DNA from: Hyphomicrobiales bacterium
GTDB lineage: Bacteria > Pseudomonadota > Alphaproteobacteria > Rhizobiales > CAJQND01
Length of the DNA stretch: 64,000 nucleotides
Reading direction: 5' to 3'
Assembly (NCBI GenBank): GCA_028285595.1
Contig: JANQOW010000067.1
Coordinates: 1 to 64,000 of the forward strand
Each line of letters starts with the position of its first letter. Position 1 is the stretch's first letter. A program made the position numbers and the translations under genes. A model generated the notes under the pieces. It was not told the origin of the DNA. It did no database searches and saw only the letters and a program-made list of their open reading frames with translations. Of the stretch, positions 1-9,659 are shown in pieces.

Positions 1-437
1 ACTGGGGGGCGAAGGTGGACGGCTATTGGAGCGATGGCTGCCGGCACTTCAGCCTCGGTGCGCCGAGCGCGGAACAGAGGCTGGTACACGAGGCGCTGAT
101 GGCGGGGTTCCTGGCTGCTGAACCTCTGCTGGCGCCGGGGGCTGTGATCGGGGAGGTGTTCCAGGCGGCGATCAGCGCGGTGCGGGCGAACGGCCTGCCG
201 GGCTATTCGCGCGGCCATGTGGGCCATTCCATCGGCATGGACGACCAGACCGAGGAGCCGCCGTTCCTTGGCCCGGGTGCGCAGGTGCTGGAGGCCGGCA
301 TGGTGGTGTGCCTGGAGCTGCCCTACTACCCGGCGGATGTGGGCGGGTTCAATATTGAGGACATGTTCCTGATCACCGAGAGCGGGCATGAGGTGCTGAC
401 GCATCTGCCCCGGGAGATGGTGGAGGTGGCGGTTTAG
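1..437 (+). CDS. M24-family metallopeptidase (Xaa-Pro aminopeptidase-like), 5'-truncated by window edge
   Basis: Frame is open to base 3 upstream of the listed ORF (WGAKVDGYWSD...); GHVGHSIGMD and E-L/NIEDM motifs of the pita-bread C-terminal half. Confidence 0.85.
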   Translation, partial: WGAKVDGYWSDGCRHFSLGAPSAEQRLVHEALMAGFLAAEPLLAPGAVIGEVFQAAISAVRANGLPGYSRGHVGHSIGMDDQTEEPPFLGPGAQVLEAGMVVCLELPYYPADVGGFNIEDMFLITESGHEVLTHLPREMVEVAV

Positions 438-440
438 AGT

Positions 441-640
441 GCGGCGTCCTTGCGCAAGCGAGGACCTTCTGAGCCAAGGGGACGGGGAGAGCTATGGGCC
501 CTCGCGTTCGCAAGGGCGCGGGGTGTGGCTCTCCCGTCATCCCCGCGCTTCCTTCTCGTCATCCCCGCGAACGCGGGGACCCAGGGGCGGGTTGCTCTGG
601 GCCCCGGATATTTGCTTGCGCAAATTCCGGGGTGACGATG
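441..640. repeat. Intergenic composite palindromic repeat locus R1 (reverse, diverged type C followed by type A + B)
   Basis: gtcatccccgcgaacgcggggacccag...ccccggatatttgcttgcgcaaattccggggtgac; same modules recur at four other loci. Confidence 0.8.
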
Positions 641-908
641 TGGGCGGGGCGCGCGCAGGGGGCGGCAAGGGTGACGATGAACTCAACCATCAAGGCCAAA
701 TAGCGCTGATTACGCTTTTAGCTCATAGCTTTACGCGAAAATGGGTTCGTTCGGATACACCACCAATTTGGCCAAAAACGGCATTTAAATCAGCTATTTA
801 GTGGCGTTTAATTCGCAAAGTCACCCAATATAGTTAGGAATTTTTTGCTTGACTCTGGTTTTTATATGGATTATATTCCGGTTATTAAATCAAACAAAAG
901 GGATCATT

Positions 909-1535
909 ATGACAAGCGCCATTCAACGCATCGCAAACCGAAAAAACGCCGCAAACAGCACAGGTCCAAAGACCATCGATGGTAAAGCCGTCAGCCGCCG
1001 CAATTCTTTGGAACATGGTCTTCGGGCAGAAACCCTCATGTTGGACGGGGAAGATCCTGACCGCTTCGCCGCGCTTCAAGACCGGTTGCATGAAGAGCTC
1101 GCCCCTGAGGGGATACTGGAATCCGAGTTGGTGGAGCACATCAGCACCTTGATGTGGCGCGCCCGGCGTATCCCACAGTTCGAGGCGGCCTTGTACCGCT
1201 GGATGGGAGCCTGGTGTGAGACCTTCGCCGCCCGCGCCGATCTGGCGAAGTACACCTGCCCGGGCTACGGCGAACTGCGCAACTTCCATGCGCGGCTGAA
1301 ACACAACGCCAAGGAGCATCCGGTTGCCGTGCGCGACCAGCTCATCTTAGGGCGCCTGCTGCAATACAGCCTGGACCGGGACTTCACCGGCAAGCTCAGC
1401 CGCTATGAGGCCCATCTGATGGGTCAACTGCGCGTCGCCACGGCCGATCTGGAGCGGGCCCAGAACAGGCGCCGCAAACAGGCCGGGGAAAGGCCGATGA
1501 AGACGCTCAATCCTCAGCCCGACAACACGGGATAA
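909..1535 (+). CDS. Conserved hypothetical protein with N-terminal ANRKNAANSTGPKTxDGKxxSxxNxxxHGL motif
   Basis: ATG at 909; N-terminal signature recalled from a widespread uncharacterised bacterial family. Confidence 0.7.
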   Translation: MTSAIQRIANRKNAANSTGPKTIDGKAVSRRNSLEHGLRAETLMLDGEDPDRFAALQDRLHEELAPEGILESELVEHISTLMWRARRIPQFEAALYRWMGAWCETFAARADLAKYTCPGYGELRNFHARLKHNAKEHPVAVRDQLILGRLLQYSLDRDFTGKLSRYEAHLMGQLRVATADLERAQNRRRKQAGERPMKTLNPQPDNTG

Positions 1536-1547
1536 ATCTCCACCCCG

Positions 1548-1985
1548 TCACCGGCCGGGCGCTGCCCCGCGCTCGGCAAAGAACGGACCATCGTGCGGCT
1601 GCTCATGGGTGAACGCCATGGTCCATTTCATGTTGTGATGAGCCACGTAGAGGTCAGCGCCGAGCGCTGAAAAGTCGGGATATCTTTCCGATGTGCACGC
1701 CAATGACCAGTCGCCCTCTTCGGCGAACACCACGTAAGGGGCAGACCACTGGCGCTGATACGCCCGCAATGCGCTCTCGCCTCTCAGGGCCGGCTCATAA
1801 TCACAGTTGAAGCCATGCCATCTGAAACCGTGATAGATCCAAGTGCCCGTCGCCTGCTTCACCCCTTGGGCAAAAGCCTGAAGCCAGCGCTCGGTCACGG
1901 CCTTGGTTTCAGCCGGGGTGTGCGGGGTGAACGCAACGCCTTGGTCTTGGAGGACCGTTTCGATGAAGTGTCTCAGGCGGTGCAT
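1548..1985 (-). CDS. Hypothetical protein
   Basis: ORF starting MHRLRHFIETVLQDQ; possible DUF4275-like WHxF pattern but not secure. Confidence 0.55.
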   Translation of the reverse strand: MHRLRHFIETVLQDQGVAFTPHTPAETKAVTERWLQAFAQGVKQATGTWIYHGFRWHGFNCDYEPALRGESALRAYQRQWSAPYVVFAEEGDWSLACTSERYPDFSALGADLYVAHHNMKWTMAFTHEQPHDGPFFAERGAAPGR

Positions 1986-2101
1986 TGAACGGGGAAAGCC
2001 TTCAGAGTGATCACTCCCCAAGAGGGGTAACGCGATTCCGTCTTAAAGTCGCGGTCTCTGCGATTGTGCCAAACCCACCGGAATGATATTCGGGAGCCTG
2101 C

Positions 2102-3625
2102 ATGAAAAAACGCTACAAGATCGCCCTCGGCTTGGTTGTCTTCGCGCTCATCGGGGGCGCGGTCGGCACCTGGTATGTGATGACCGCAGACAGCCGCGAG
2201 CCCGCGTTCGTCGCCTGGCAGGCCAATTGCGCCGCCTGCCATGGCCAAACCCTCGCCGGCACAGACCAGGGGCCCTCGCTTATCGATGGGCCGCTGAAAT
2301 ACGGTGACACGGTGGATGAGATGATGCCCGTCATCGCCAAGGGCGTCCCCGGCAGCGGAAAGAAGGGTTTTGAGGGAACGCTGTCGGCCCGTGAGATCAA
2401 GCTGATGGCGATCTATATCAGCGAGCTGCGCCAACGCTTCCCCACAACGCCGGCCTCCTACACCAAGGAACCGCAAGAGCCCCGGACGCTGCGCTCGCAG
2501 CACCACAGCTTCAAGCTGGAACGGGTGACGGCGCTTGAGAGCCGGCCCTATTCCATCGCGCCGCTGCCCAGCGGGGAGATCCTGATCGCCGAGAAGATCA
2601 GAGGGCTCTCCCTGGTGGACCAGCAAGGCACCCAGAAGCCGCTCATTGAAGGGACCCCTGAGGTCTGGGACACGTTGGCGAGCTTTAGGGGCATCTGGCT
2701 CAATCTGGGCACCGTGCTCGATGTGGAGCTGCATCCGAACTATGCGGAGAACGGCTGGATCTATCTCTCCCACACCGACCATTGCTTCTGGGGCTGCGGC
2801 TGGGTGGTGCCGGGGACGATGGTCCGGGTCGTCCGGGGGCGGATCAAGCAAGGGGAGTGGGTGGACCAGGAGGTGATCTGGTCGGTGCACAAGGATCATT
2901 ATACGCCCGTGCCCGACGCGGTGGCCGCCGGGCGGCTGGCGTTTGACGGGGCGGGGTTTCTCTATATCTCCATCGGCGGCAAGAACACGTACGACAAGCT
3001 GCACAAGCTCGACACGCCCTTCGGCAAGGTTCACCGGGTCCGCGATGATGGTTCCGTTCCAGAGGACAATCCGTTCTATGCCCCGCCGGAGAAGAGGCCT
3101 GAGGCCTCCACCAAACACACGGTCTGGAGCTATGGCCACCGCACGGGCCAGGGGCTGGACGGGCACCCGGTCAACGGCGAGATCTGGAACACGGAGATGG
3201 GCCCGCGCGGCGGTGATGAGATCAACCACATCCTGAAAGGCCAGAACTATGGCTGGCCGCTTTACACCAACGGGCTGGCCTATGATGGCGAGGAGATCTC
3301 GATCGGCAAGGATCTCGGGCTTGATTTTCCGATTGAGAGCACGGTGTTGCCGGTGGTGGATTTCACCCCGGCGCCGGCGGTCTCCAACTTCACCTTCCAT
3401 AGGGGCGATCAGTTTCCGGGCTGGAAGAACGATCTGCTGGTGGGCAGCCTGAAGGCCAGCACGCTCTATCGGTTGCGCATTGAGGACGGCAAGCTGGTGG
3501 AGCAGGAAAAGCTGGTTGAGGATTTCGGCCGCATCCGCGATGTGGCCATGGGGGCGGATGGCTTCGTTTATGTGGCGCTGGAGCACAACGAAACCGGCTC
3601 GCTGTGGCGCCTGGTGCCGGAGTAA
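2102..3625 (+). CDS. Secreted PQQ-dependent sugar dehydrogenase (glucose/sorbosone dehydrogenase-like) with N-terminal cytochrome c domain
   Basis: Signal/TM N-terminus, CAACH heme motif, beta-propeller with GxxLxxSIGGK, YGHRTGQGL and EMGPRGGDEIN. Confidence 0.88.
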   Translation: MKKRYKIALGLVVFALIGGAVGTWYVMTADSREPAFVAWQANCAACHGQTLAGTDQGPSLIDGPLKYGDTVDEMMPVIAKGVPGSGKKGFEGTLSAREIKLMAIYISELRQRFPTTPASYTKEPQEPRTLRSQHHSFKLERVTALESRPYSIAPLPSGEILIAEKIRGLSLVDQQGTQKPLIEGTPEVWDTLASFRGIWLNLGTVLDVELHPNYAENGWIYLSHTDHCFWGCGWVVPGTMVRVVRGRIKQGEWVDQEVIWSVHKDHYTPVPDAVAAGRLAFDGAGFLYISIGGKNTYDKLHKLDTPFGKVHRVRDDGSVPEDNPFYAPPEKRPEASTKHTVWSYGHRTGQGLDGHPVNGEIWNTEMGPRGGDEINHILKGQNYGWPLYTNGLAYDGEEISIGKDLGLDFPIESTVLPVVDFTPAPAVSNFTFHRGDQFPGWKNDLLVGSLKASTLYRLRIEDGKLVEQEKLVEDFGRIRDVAMGADGFVYVALEHNETGSLWRLVPE

Positions 3626-3632
3626 GCGATAC

Positions 3633-4090
3633 CCTCCCGCTCCCCTGCGAAAGCAGGGGCCCATAGCTCGCATCTTTCCCTTGGCTGAGAAGGTTCCTGC
3701 TTTCGCAGGAACGCGGGAACTGCAAACACTGTCATCGGCGCGAACGCGGGGACCCTCACCCACTCCGTCATCCCCGCGAACGCGGAGACCCTCACCCACA
3801 CCGTCATCCCCGCGAAAGCGGGGACCTAGGGGCGGGTTGCTCTGGGCCCCGGATATTTGCTGGCGCAAATTCCGGGGTGACGATGTTGAGTGCTTGCTCC
3901 ACCCAGTCATCGGCGCTCTGGGCCCCGGATATTTGCTGGCGCAAATTCCGGGGTGACGATGAGGGGCAGGGGTGTCGCCCACCCCGTCATCCCCGCGAAC
4001 GCGGGGACCCAGGGGTGACGATGAGGGGCAGGGGTGTCGCCCACCCCCAGTCATCCCCGCGAAAGCGGGGACCCAGGGGTGACGGTGAAG
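3633..4090. repeat. Composite palindromic repeat locus R2 (type C, then multiple A and B modules)
   Basis: gctcccctgcgaaagcaggggcccatagctcgc..., several gtcatccccgcgaa(a/c)gcggggacc, two ggatatttgctggcgcaaattccggggtgacgatg copies, duplicated gaggggcaggggtgtcgcccaccc. Confidence 0.85.
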
Positions 4091-4182
4091 GGATGACAGC
4101 GTCAAACCATAGCGGGTAACGGACTGTCAGGGGATTCTTGCTAGTGTCATTGCGCGCAGTGCCTCCAGAGGACACCAAACCG

Positions 4183-4626
4183 ATGTTCGATGCAAAGATG
4201 CCCATATCCCGTTACCGCTGGCCCAAAGGCCTGGCGGTGTTCTGGATCGGCTCGTGCCTGCGCTACTTTGCCGGGCTGGCGCTGATCGCCCTTCCGGTGA
4301 CCATGCTGATTGAAGGCTGGACCGCGGCGCGGTCCATCGTTCTGTTTCTCATGATGGTGCAACTGTGTGCGGCCACCTACAGCGCGATCGCCATCAACCG
4401 GGATGATTATGCCTCCGCCGCCCTGGGCTATGCCCTGGCGGCCCTTTTCAGCGCCGCGGCGCTGATCTATGTGGCCATGATCTTCAATCCCGCCGCCGGG
4501 CTCTCGCACATCCTGTCATTGCTGGCGTGCGGGCTGGTGTTCTGCCTGCCGGCGCTGGCCGCAGGCGTGATCCTGCTGGGCGAGGCACGCCGGCGCGCCC
4601 TGCTTCAGGTCCATCCGCAGCGCTAG
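4183..4626 (+). CDS. Small integral membrane protein, unknown function
   Basis: ATG at 4183; four hydrophobic segments. Confidence 0.6.
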   Translation: MFDAKMPISRYRWPKGLAVFWIGSCLRYFAGLALIALPVTMLIEGWTAARSIVLFLMMVQLCAATYSAIAINRDDYASAALGYALAALFSAAALIYVAMIFNPAAGLSHILSLLACGLVFCLPALAAGVILLGEARRRALLQVHPQR

Positions 4627-5396
4627 ACTGTGCGCTCCTGAACCGCCCTGACCGGGGTGATGCGCAAGTGGCCTGACGGGGCCTGATCAATCTCGGCGTC
4701 CACCCCGAACAGGGCGCGCAGCCTGTCTGCTGTCAGAACCTGATCGGCCGGGCCATCGGCCTCAATCCTGCCGTTCGCAAGACAGATCACCTGATCGGCA
4801 AACTGAGCGGCCAAAGAGAGGTCGTGGATGGCGATCAGAACGGCGATGTCATGTGCCGCCGCATGGGCGCGGACCGCGTCCATGACGATGAGCTGATGGC
4901 GCAGGTCCAGCGCGGCGGTCGGCTCATCGAGCAGGAGCAGTCGAGGTTCGCGGAAGAGCGCCTGTGTCAGATACACCAACTGGCGCTGGCCGCCGCTCAC
5001 CGCATCAAGCGTGCGCTCCTGCAAGGGGGAAAGGCCGAACCGGTGGAGCGCGTTGAGCGCTTTGGCCTGCAGATCAGTCGGTACCCTGAGGCCCAGCGAG
5101 GTCAGCCGGCCCAGCAGCACCACCTCCAGCACGGTGAGCGAGGACTGTGCGCCGATGTCCTGGGGCATGTAGGCGGCCAGGCTGCGCCGTTCCTGGCGGG
5201 AGAGCTCGCGTCCCTCCGCCCACATGCTGCCGGTTGAGCTGCGCAAGCCGGCCAGCGCTGTCAGCAAGGTGGTCTTGCCGGCGCCGTTGGGGCCGACGAT
5301 GACGGTGATCTTGCCGGCGGCGAGCTCCGAGGAGGCCTGCTGCACGATGGGCGCTCCGCCCATGTGCACGGTGATGTCTTTGAAGGCGTAGGTCAT
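4623..5396 (-). CDS. FecE/FhuC-type ABC transporter ATP-binding protein
   Basis: GPNGAGKTTLL Walker A, SGGQRQL signature, LLLDEPTAALD Walker B. Confidence 0.92.
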   Translation of the reverse strand: MTYAFKDITVHMGGAPIVQQASSELAAGKITVIVGPNGAGKTTLLTALAGLRSSTGSMWAEGRELSRQERRSLAAYMPQDIGAQSSLTVLEVVLLGRLTSLGLRVPTDLQAKALNALHRFGLSPLQERTLDAVSGGQRQLVYLTQALFREPRLLLLDEPTAALDLRHQLIVMDAVRAHAAAHDIAVLIAIHDLSLAAQFADQVICLANGRIEADGPADQVLTADRLRALFGVDAEIDQAPSGHLRITPVRAVQERTV

Positions 5397-6448
5397 GGCC
5401 GTCCGCCCTTCAGGCGCAGGATCAGCCCGAACAGGAACGGCACGCCGATCACCGCCGTCACAATGCCGATGGGAATGACCGAGCCGGGCGAGATCATTTT
5501 GGACAGGATCGAGGCGCCCGTCATGATGCAGGCGCCGGTCAGCGCGGACATGGGCATCAGGAACCGCTGGTCTTCGCCCACCAGCATGCGGGCGATATGG
5601 GGCGCAACCAGGCCCACAAAGCCAATGGTGCCCACAAAGGCCACCGAGCCGGCGGTGAGCAGGGCGACCAGCACGAACACCTTCACGCGCAGACGTTCCA
5701 CCTCAACCCCTAAAGAGGCGGCGCGGGTGTCGCCCAGGCGCAGGGCCGTCAGCCGCCAGGCGTCCGGCACCAGCAGGGCGGTGCAGAACACCACGATGGT
5801 GGCGGTGATCGGCACATTGTCCCAGTTTGCCTTGAGCAGGGAGCCGAACAGCCAGAACACAATCGCCTGCAGCACTTCCGGCGAGGCCAGGTATTGCACC
5901 ATGGACTGGAGGGATTGGAACAGGAACAGGGTGGCGATGCCGGCCAGGACCATCACATCTGGCGTCATGCCTTTGCGGTGGGCAAAGCCATAGACCAGCA
6001 CGGCCGCACCGGAGGCGGCCACAAAGGCGGCGACGGGGATCGTCATCCAGGGCAGGAACGGCAGCGAGAGCCCTGTGACAATGGCCAGCGCCGCACCGAA
6101 CCCGGCCGCGGCCGAAAAGCCCAGCGTATAGGGGCTCGCCAGCGGATTGCCCAGGATGGTCTGCATGGCGACCCCGGCAATGCCCAGCGCGATCCCCACC
6201 AGCATGGCCATCAGCGTCATGGGCAGGCGGATCTGGCGGACGATCACGGCGGTGGTCTGGTCCACTTCGGACGGGGCGAACAGGGCCGTGAGCACCTGAT
6301 CGATGCTCAAGAATGCGGGCCCGGTGAGGATGTCGGCGATGGCGCTGGCGGCCAGCACCAGCGCGCCGGCGCTCAGCCAGCCCAGGCGCCGTGCCGCCAG
6401 TCTGGCATAGCTGGAGGCGCCCGGGACGGCTTGCGGGTGGTCGCTCAA
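5393..6448 (-). CDS. FecCD-family ABC transporter permease
   Basis: GVAMQTILGNPLASPYTLGFSAAAGFGAALA and GFVGLVAPHIARMLVG motifs. Confidence 0.93.
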   Translation of the reverse strand: MSDHPQAVPGASSYARLAARRLGWLSAGALVLAASAIADILTGPAFLSIDQVLTALFAPSEVDQTTAVIVRQIRLPMTLMAMLVGIALGIAGVAMQTILGNPLASPYTLGFSAAAGFGAALAIVTGLSLPFLPWMTIPVAAFVAASGAAVLVYGFAHRKGMTPDVMVLAGIATLFLFQSLQSMVQYLASPEVLQAIVFWLFGSLLKANWDNVPITATIVVFCTALLVPDAWRLTALRLGDTRAASLGVEVERLRVKVFVLVALLTAGSVAFVGTIGFVGLVAPHIARMLVGEDQRFLMPMSALTGACIMTGASILSKMISPGSVIPIGIVTAVIGVPFLFGLILRLKGGRP

Positions 6449-6458
6449 GGCGGCCGGG

Positions 6459-7559
6459 TCAGGGCAGTTGCGTCATGAACGCACCCTTAAGCGGGATCGG
6501 CATGAACTCCTCAAAGTACTTTTCAAGGTTCTTTTGAGGGTCCACGTCGGCGAAGGCCTCCGGGTGCAGCGACTTGGCGATGAACTGGAGGAAGGTGAAA
6601 TCGTAGATCGTGCGCGTGCCGCCATGATAGACCGCGAACACCTTGCCGGACTTGATCGCGTCCAGCTCTGCCCAGCCGGGGCGCTGCTTATAGGGCTTCA
6701 TGCGGGCGTGGGTGTCTTCCACATTGACCGTGGGGCCCATGATCACCGCCTTGTCCTTGCCAACCCAGCCTGAGCCGGCCAGGAACACCACTTCAGGGTT
6801 TTGCGCGAGCACGAATTCAGGGTTCACCGGTCCCCATTTGGCGATCTGGTCTTTGGCGATGTTCTGACCGCCTGCCACTTCCACCAGACGGCCCCACATG
6901 ACATTGCCCCAGGAGAAGCCGGCTTCATCGGCGCCTTTGCGGGCGAGTTCAAAGTGGACCTTCGGGCGCTCCTTGATTTTGGCCACGCGGGCGACAACGT
7001 CCGCCACCGCCGTCTCATACATGTCCGCCAGGCGCTTTGCCCGCTCCGGCTGACCCAGAACGGTGCCCAGAGCCAGAGTGGATTTCACATGCTTTTCCAC
7101 CACTTGGGCGTTGTAGTCGAGAACCACGACGGGGACCCCGGCGGCTTCAAGACGACCGATCGTGTCTTTCAGTGCGCTGAACTGCCAGGCGGCGAAGAGG
7201 GCGACCTGAGGGCGGGCGGCGAGGGCCTTTTCAAGGGAGAACGTGCCGCCGTCCACCTCGCCCACATCGGCGATCTCTGTGATCTTAGGGACCGCGGCGG
7301 TATAGGCTTTCCACTGGAAATTCCGCCAGCCTTCCCAGGCTTCGCGCGATATGGCCACAACGCGGTCATAAACATCCGCGCCGCCCACGGCGAACATGTC
7401 TTCAAAATAGAAGCCAACCAGAATGCGTTCGGCCTTGGCAGGCACCTCTACCTTGCGGTCGAGGACGTCGGTCACGGTGACCGTCTGCGCGAACGCGGCG
7501 GTGGCGAGGAATATGGCCATGAGGAACGCAGAAATGCTGGAAACGAGACGGGCGTACAT
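6459..7559 (-). CDS. FecB-type ABC transporter substrate-binding protein (metal/metallophore)
   Basis: Signal peptide; VTVTDVLDRKVEVPAKAERILVG N-terminus of class III metal/siderophore binding proteins. Confidence 0.85.
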   Translation of the reverse strand: MYARLVSSISAFLMAIFLATAAFAQTVTVTDVLDRKVEVPAKAERILVGFYFEDMFAVGGADVYDRVVAISREAWEGWRNFQWKAYTAAVPKITEIADVGEVDGGTFSLEKALAARPQVALFAAWQFSALKDTIGRLEAAGVPVVVLDYNAQVVEKHVKSTLALGTVLGQPERAKRLADMYETAVADVVARVAKIKERPKVHFELARKGADEAGFSWGNVMWGRLVEVAGGQNIAKDQIAKWGPVNPEFVLAQNPEVVFLAGSGWVGKDKAVIMGPTVNVEDTHARMKPYKQRPGWAELDAIKSGKVFAVYHGGTRTIYDFTFLQFIAKSLHPEAFADVDPQKNLEKYFEEFMPIPLKGAFMTQLP

Positions 7560-7660
7560 GGGCGTGGGGTCCTACCTGGTTTGTGAGTGAAAAGGGACGT
7601 CCGGGCGTGGCGCCCTTGTGAATTGAAAGATCGACGATGCCTGAGCGCGAAGCCTTGAGA

Positions 7661-7680
7661 CGTTACGTTATAACATGACT
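7661..7680. promoter_or_regulatory. Candidate Zur box upstream of the ABC importer (GTTAC-GTTATAAC-ATGAC)
   Basis: Palindromic core GTTATAAC at 7667-7674, imperfect flanks; same core at 10349-10356. Confidence 0.6.
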
Positions 7681-7847
7681 TTTATGGCAGCAAGAGGACG
7701 CGTCTGCGTTTTCAGCCGGATTGTGCTCGGGCACTCCCGTGGCCGGTTTGTTGCGATTTCTATAACTAAAAATGTACTTGAAATTTTTATTTGTATAAAA
7801 TAGAAATAAAAATGAAATATAGTTTTATATTCAAATAAATTGGTCAA

Positions 7848-8228
7848 ATGAAAATGCGAAATATTGCGTTTATAATTAGCATTTTATTTTCCATCACATT
7901 AAATTCTGCGGGTTCGTATGCGCAAATGGCTCAAACAACACCCGGAACGGGTGGTATGGTTGTTCCATTGCAGCCTGCGCCGCTAAGAAAGTCTCCCCCT
8001 ACGGGTGTTTTTACTCAGCCTGGTGATCAATTCAGCAACACGGTCCCGGGCACGTCTTACGTCATCACGGATCAGGTTTATAAGCAGAACCTGTTTCACA
8101 CCGACAAATGGATCCAAATCGCCCCTGTTGATGCCAAGGGCAAGCCCGATCTCAGCCGCAAGGGGTGGAGCTATTGGGGGAACTCGGAAACTCTGACAAG
8201 CCCAAACTTTGAAGCAAAGATGCAGTGA
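7848..8228 (+). CDS. Small secreted protein of unknown function
   Basis: N-terminal signal peptide; low-GC upstream region. Confidence 0.6.
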   Translation: MKMRNIAFIISILFSITLNSAGSYAQMAQTTPGTGGMVVPLQPAPLRKSPPTGVFTQPGDQFSNTVPGTSYVITDQVYKQNLFHTDKWIQIAPVDAKGKPDLSRKGWSYWGNSETLTSPNFEAKMQ

Positions 8229-8229
8229 T

Positions 8230-8550
8230 ATGGAACCGACTTTCCTGTTTTACAAAATCACCGACATTATCGCGCTGATCACGCCTTTTCTGGCGTTTTT
8301 TGTCGGCGTCTTCATCTCCATCAAGTTAGAGCTCAACGGCCAAAGCAAGCACTCTCACGTCGTTCTGATGTCCATCCCTGTTGGCCTGCTCACAATCGGC
8401 AACCTGCTCATGGCGACGAACGTGAACGGGCAGTATGGGTTCATGGGCTCTGCCGGCCAGTACTTGATTTTTATCGGAACGGTTATGCTCTACGGGACCC
8501 TGGTTCCCCAGTTGTTCGAAAGCGCCAGATCGAGAATTTCCAGCGAGTAG
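8230..8550 (+). CDS. Small multi-pass membrane protein of unknown function
   Basis: ATG at 8230, one base after the preceding stop; about 3 TM segments. Confidence 0.6.
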   Translation: MEPTFLFYKITDIIALITPFLAFFVGVFISIKLELNGQSKHSHVVLMSIPVGLLTIGNLLMATNVNGQYGFMGSAGQYLIFIGTVMLYGTLVPQLFESARSRISSE

Positions 8551-8665
8551 GTCCAACCATCCAGCGGTGAGCGTTCTGCCTCCAGAGTATTCGCGGGCCC
8601 CTTTTCTTGCGCCTGCCGCTTATGCTAAGGCGGTTTCAGGGATGATTGCGCAGGAGGCCCGCCCA

Positions 8666-9649
8666 ATGCCCTTAAGACCATTGTTTTTGAGCCTTGCGGT
8701 GGCGCTGGCTGTGCTTGCGTCCGGGCAGGCGCAGAGCCTGGCGGCTGAGCATGCTGATGAGATCCCGAGCTGGCTGAAAGCCCATATGGGCACCGGTGAC
8801 GGCAAAATCGCGCCGGTGGTGTTAAAGCGGGCCCGTGCGCTCTATCACAAGAAGCTGAGTGAAGGCGCGGTCAAAAATCCGTGCTACTTCGCCATGGATG
8901 CCACCCGCCCCAGTCTGTTGCCGTCCGGCAAGATTGGGCGGCGGTTCTATACCATCTGCGAGAAAGACAAGACTTTCAGCGCGGTCTCGTCGGGCTATGG
9001 CAATGGGCGCAAGCTGAAGCGTGCGAACTTCTCCAATGGGCGCCAGTGCGCGCGGAACTTCTCCAATGCGGAAGGCTCCAAGCTCACCACCGGCGGGTCC
9101 TATGTGACGGCGGAAACCCGAACCTCGTTCAAGGGCTATTACCGCAAAGGCGGCAAGCGGACGCCGTTCCTGCGCACCTTTTTGCTGTTTGACGGCGAGG
9201 GCGATACGGCCAATGCCCGTGAGCGGGCCATTGGCGGACACCCGGCCGTCTTCCTGCGCTGGCGCTGCCGCTACAAGAACCCCAAGAGCAAGTATGCCGA
9301 CAAGGAGGGCTTCACGCCCTATGGGCGCCTGGTGAACTACACCGCCGGGCGCAGCAATGGCTGCACCACATGGTCGCCGAAAGATTCCAAGAAGATCCTT
9401 GCCCTGGTGGAGGGCAATCCCACCACGCTCTATATCTATCCGGAATCGGGCGATATCGATGCGGTGGTCAAGGCGGTGAAAGCCAAGACGTCCCTGTCCA
9501 AGGCGGGGCTCTATTGGAACAAGGCGTGCCTCAGGGCCATCGGCAAGCCGAAATTCTGGCCGAAGGAAAAGCTCCAGCCCATCATCAACGCCTGGCGCGA
9601 CAGTTTGCCGAAAGTGCCGTGGCGGCCTTTGCCCATCTGCAAGAGCTGA
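8666..9649 (+). CDS. Murein L,D-transpeptidase catalytic-domain (YkuD_2-like) secreted protein
   Basis: Signal peptide at MPLRPLFLSLAVALAVLASGQAQSLA; catalytic-like AGRSNGCTTWS. Confidence 0.72.
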   Translation: MPLRPLFLSLAVALAVLASGQAQSLAAEHADEIPSWLKAHMGTGDGKIAPVVLKRARALYHKKLSEGAVKNPCYFAMDATRPSLLPSGKIGRRFYTICEKDKTFSAVSSGYGNGRKLKRANFSNGRQCARNFSNAEGSKLTTGGSYVTAETRTSFKGYYRKGGKRTPFLRTFLLFDGEGDTANARERAIGGHPAVFLRWRCRYKNPKSKYADKEGFTPYGRLVNYTAGRSNGCTTWSPKDSKKILALVEGNPTTLYIYPESGDIDAVVKAVKAKTSLSKAGLYWNKACLRAIGKPKFWPKEKLQPIINAWRDSLPKVPWRPLPICKS

Positions 9650-9659
9650 TCTTCGTCGC

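Noticed and set aside
439-801. Three overlapping ORFs of 61-120 aa
   Set aside because: Translations of the palindromic repeat modules; no conserved protein features.
3700-4085. Repeated GTCATCCCCGCGAA(A/C)GCGGGGACC resembling a CRISPR array
   Set aside because: Irregular spacing, repeated spacers, palindromic modules also dispersed at four other loci, and no cas genes in the window.
1973-4105. 710-aa minus-strand ORF
   Set aside because: Antisense to the PQQ dehydrogenase gene and reading through repeats (RGDDGVGE repeats); no family resemblance.
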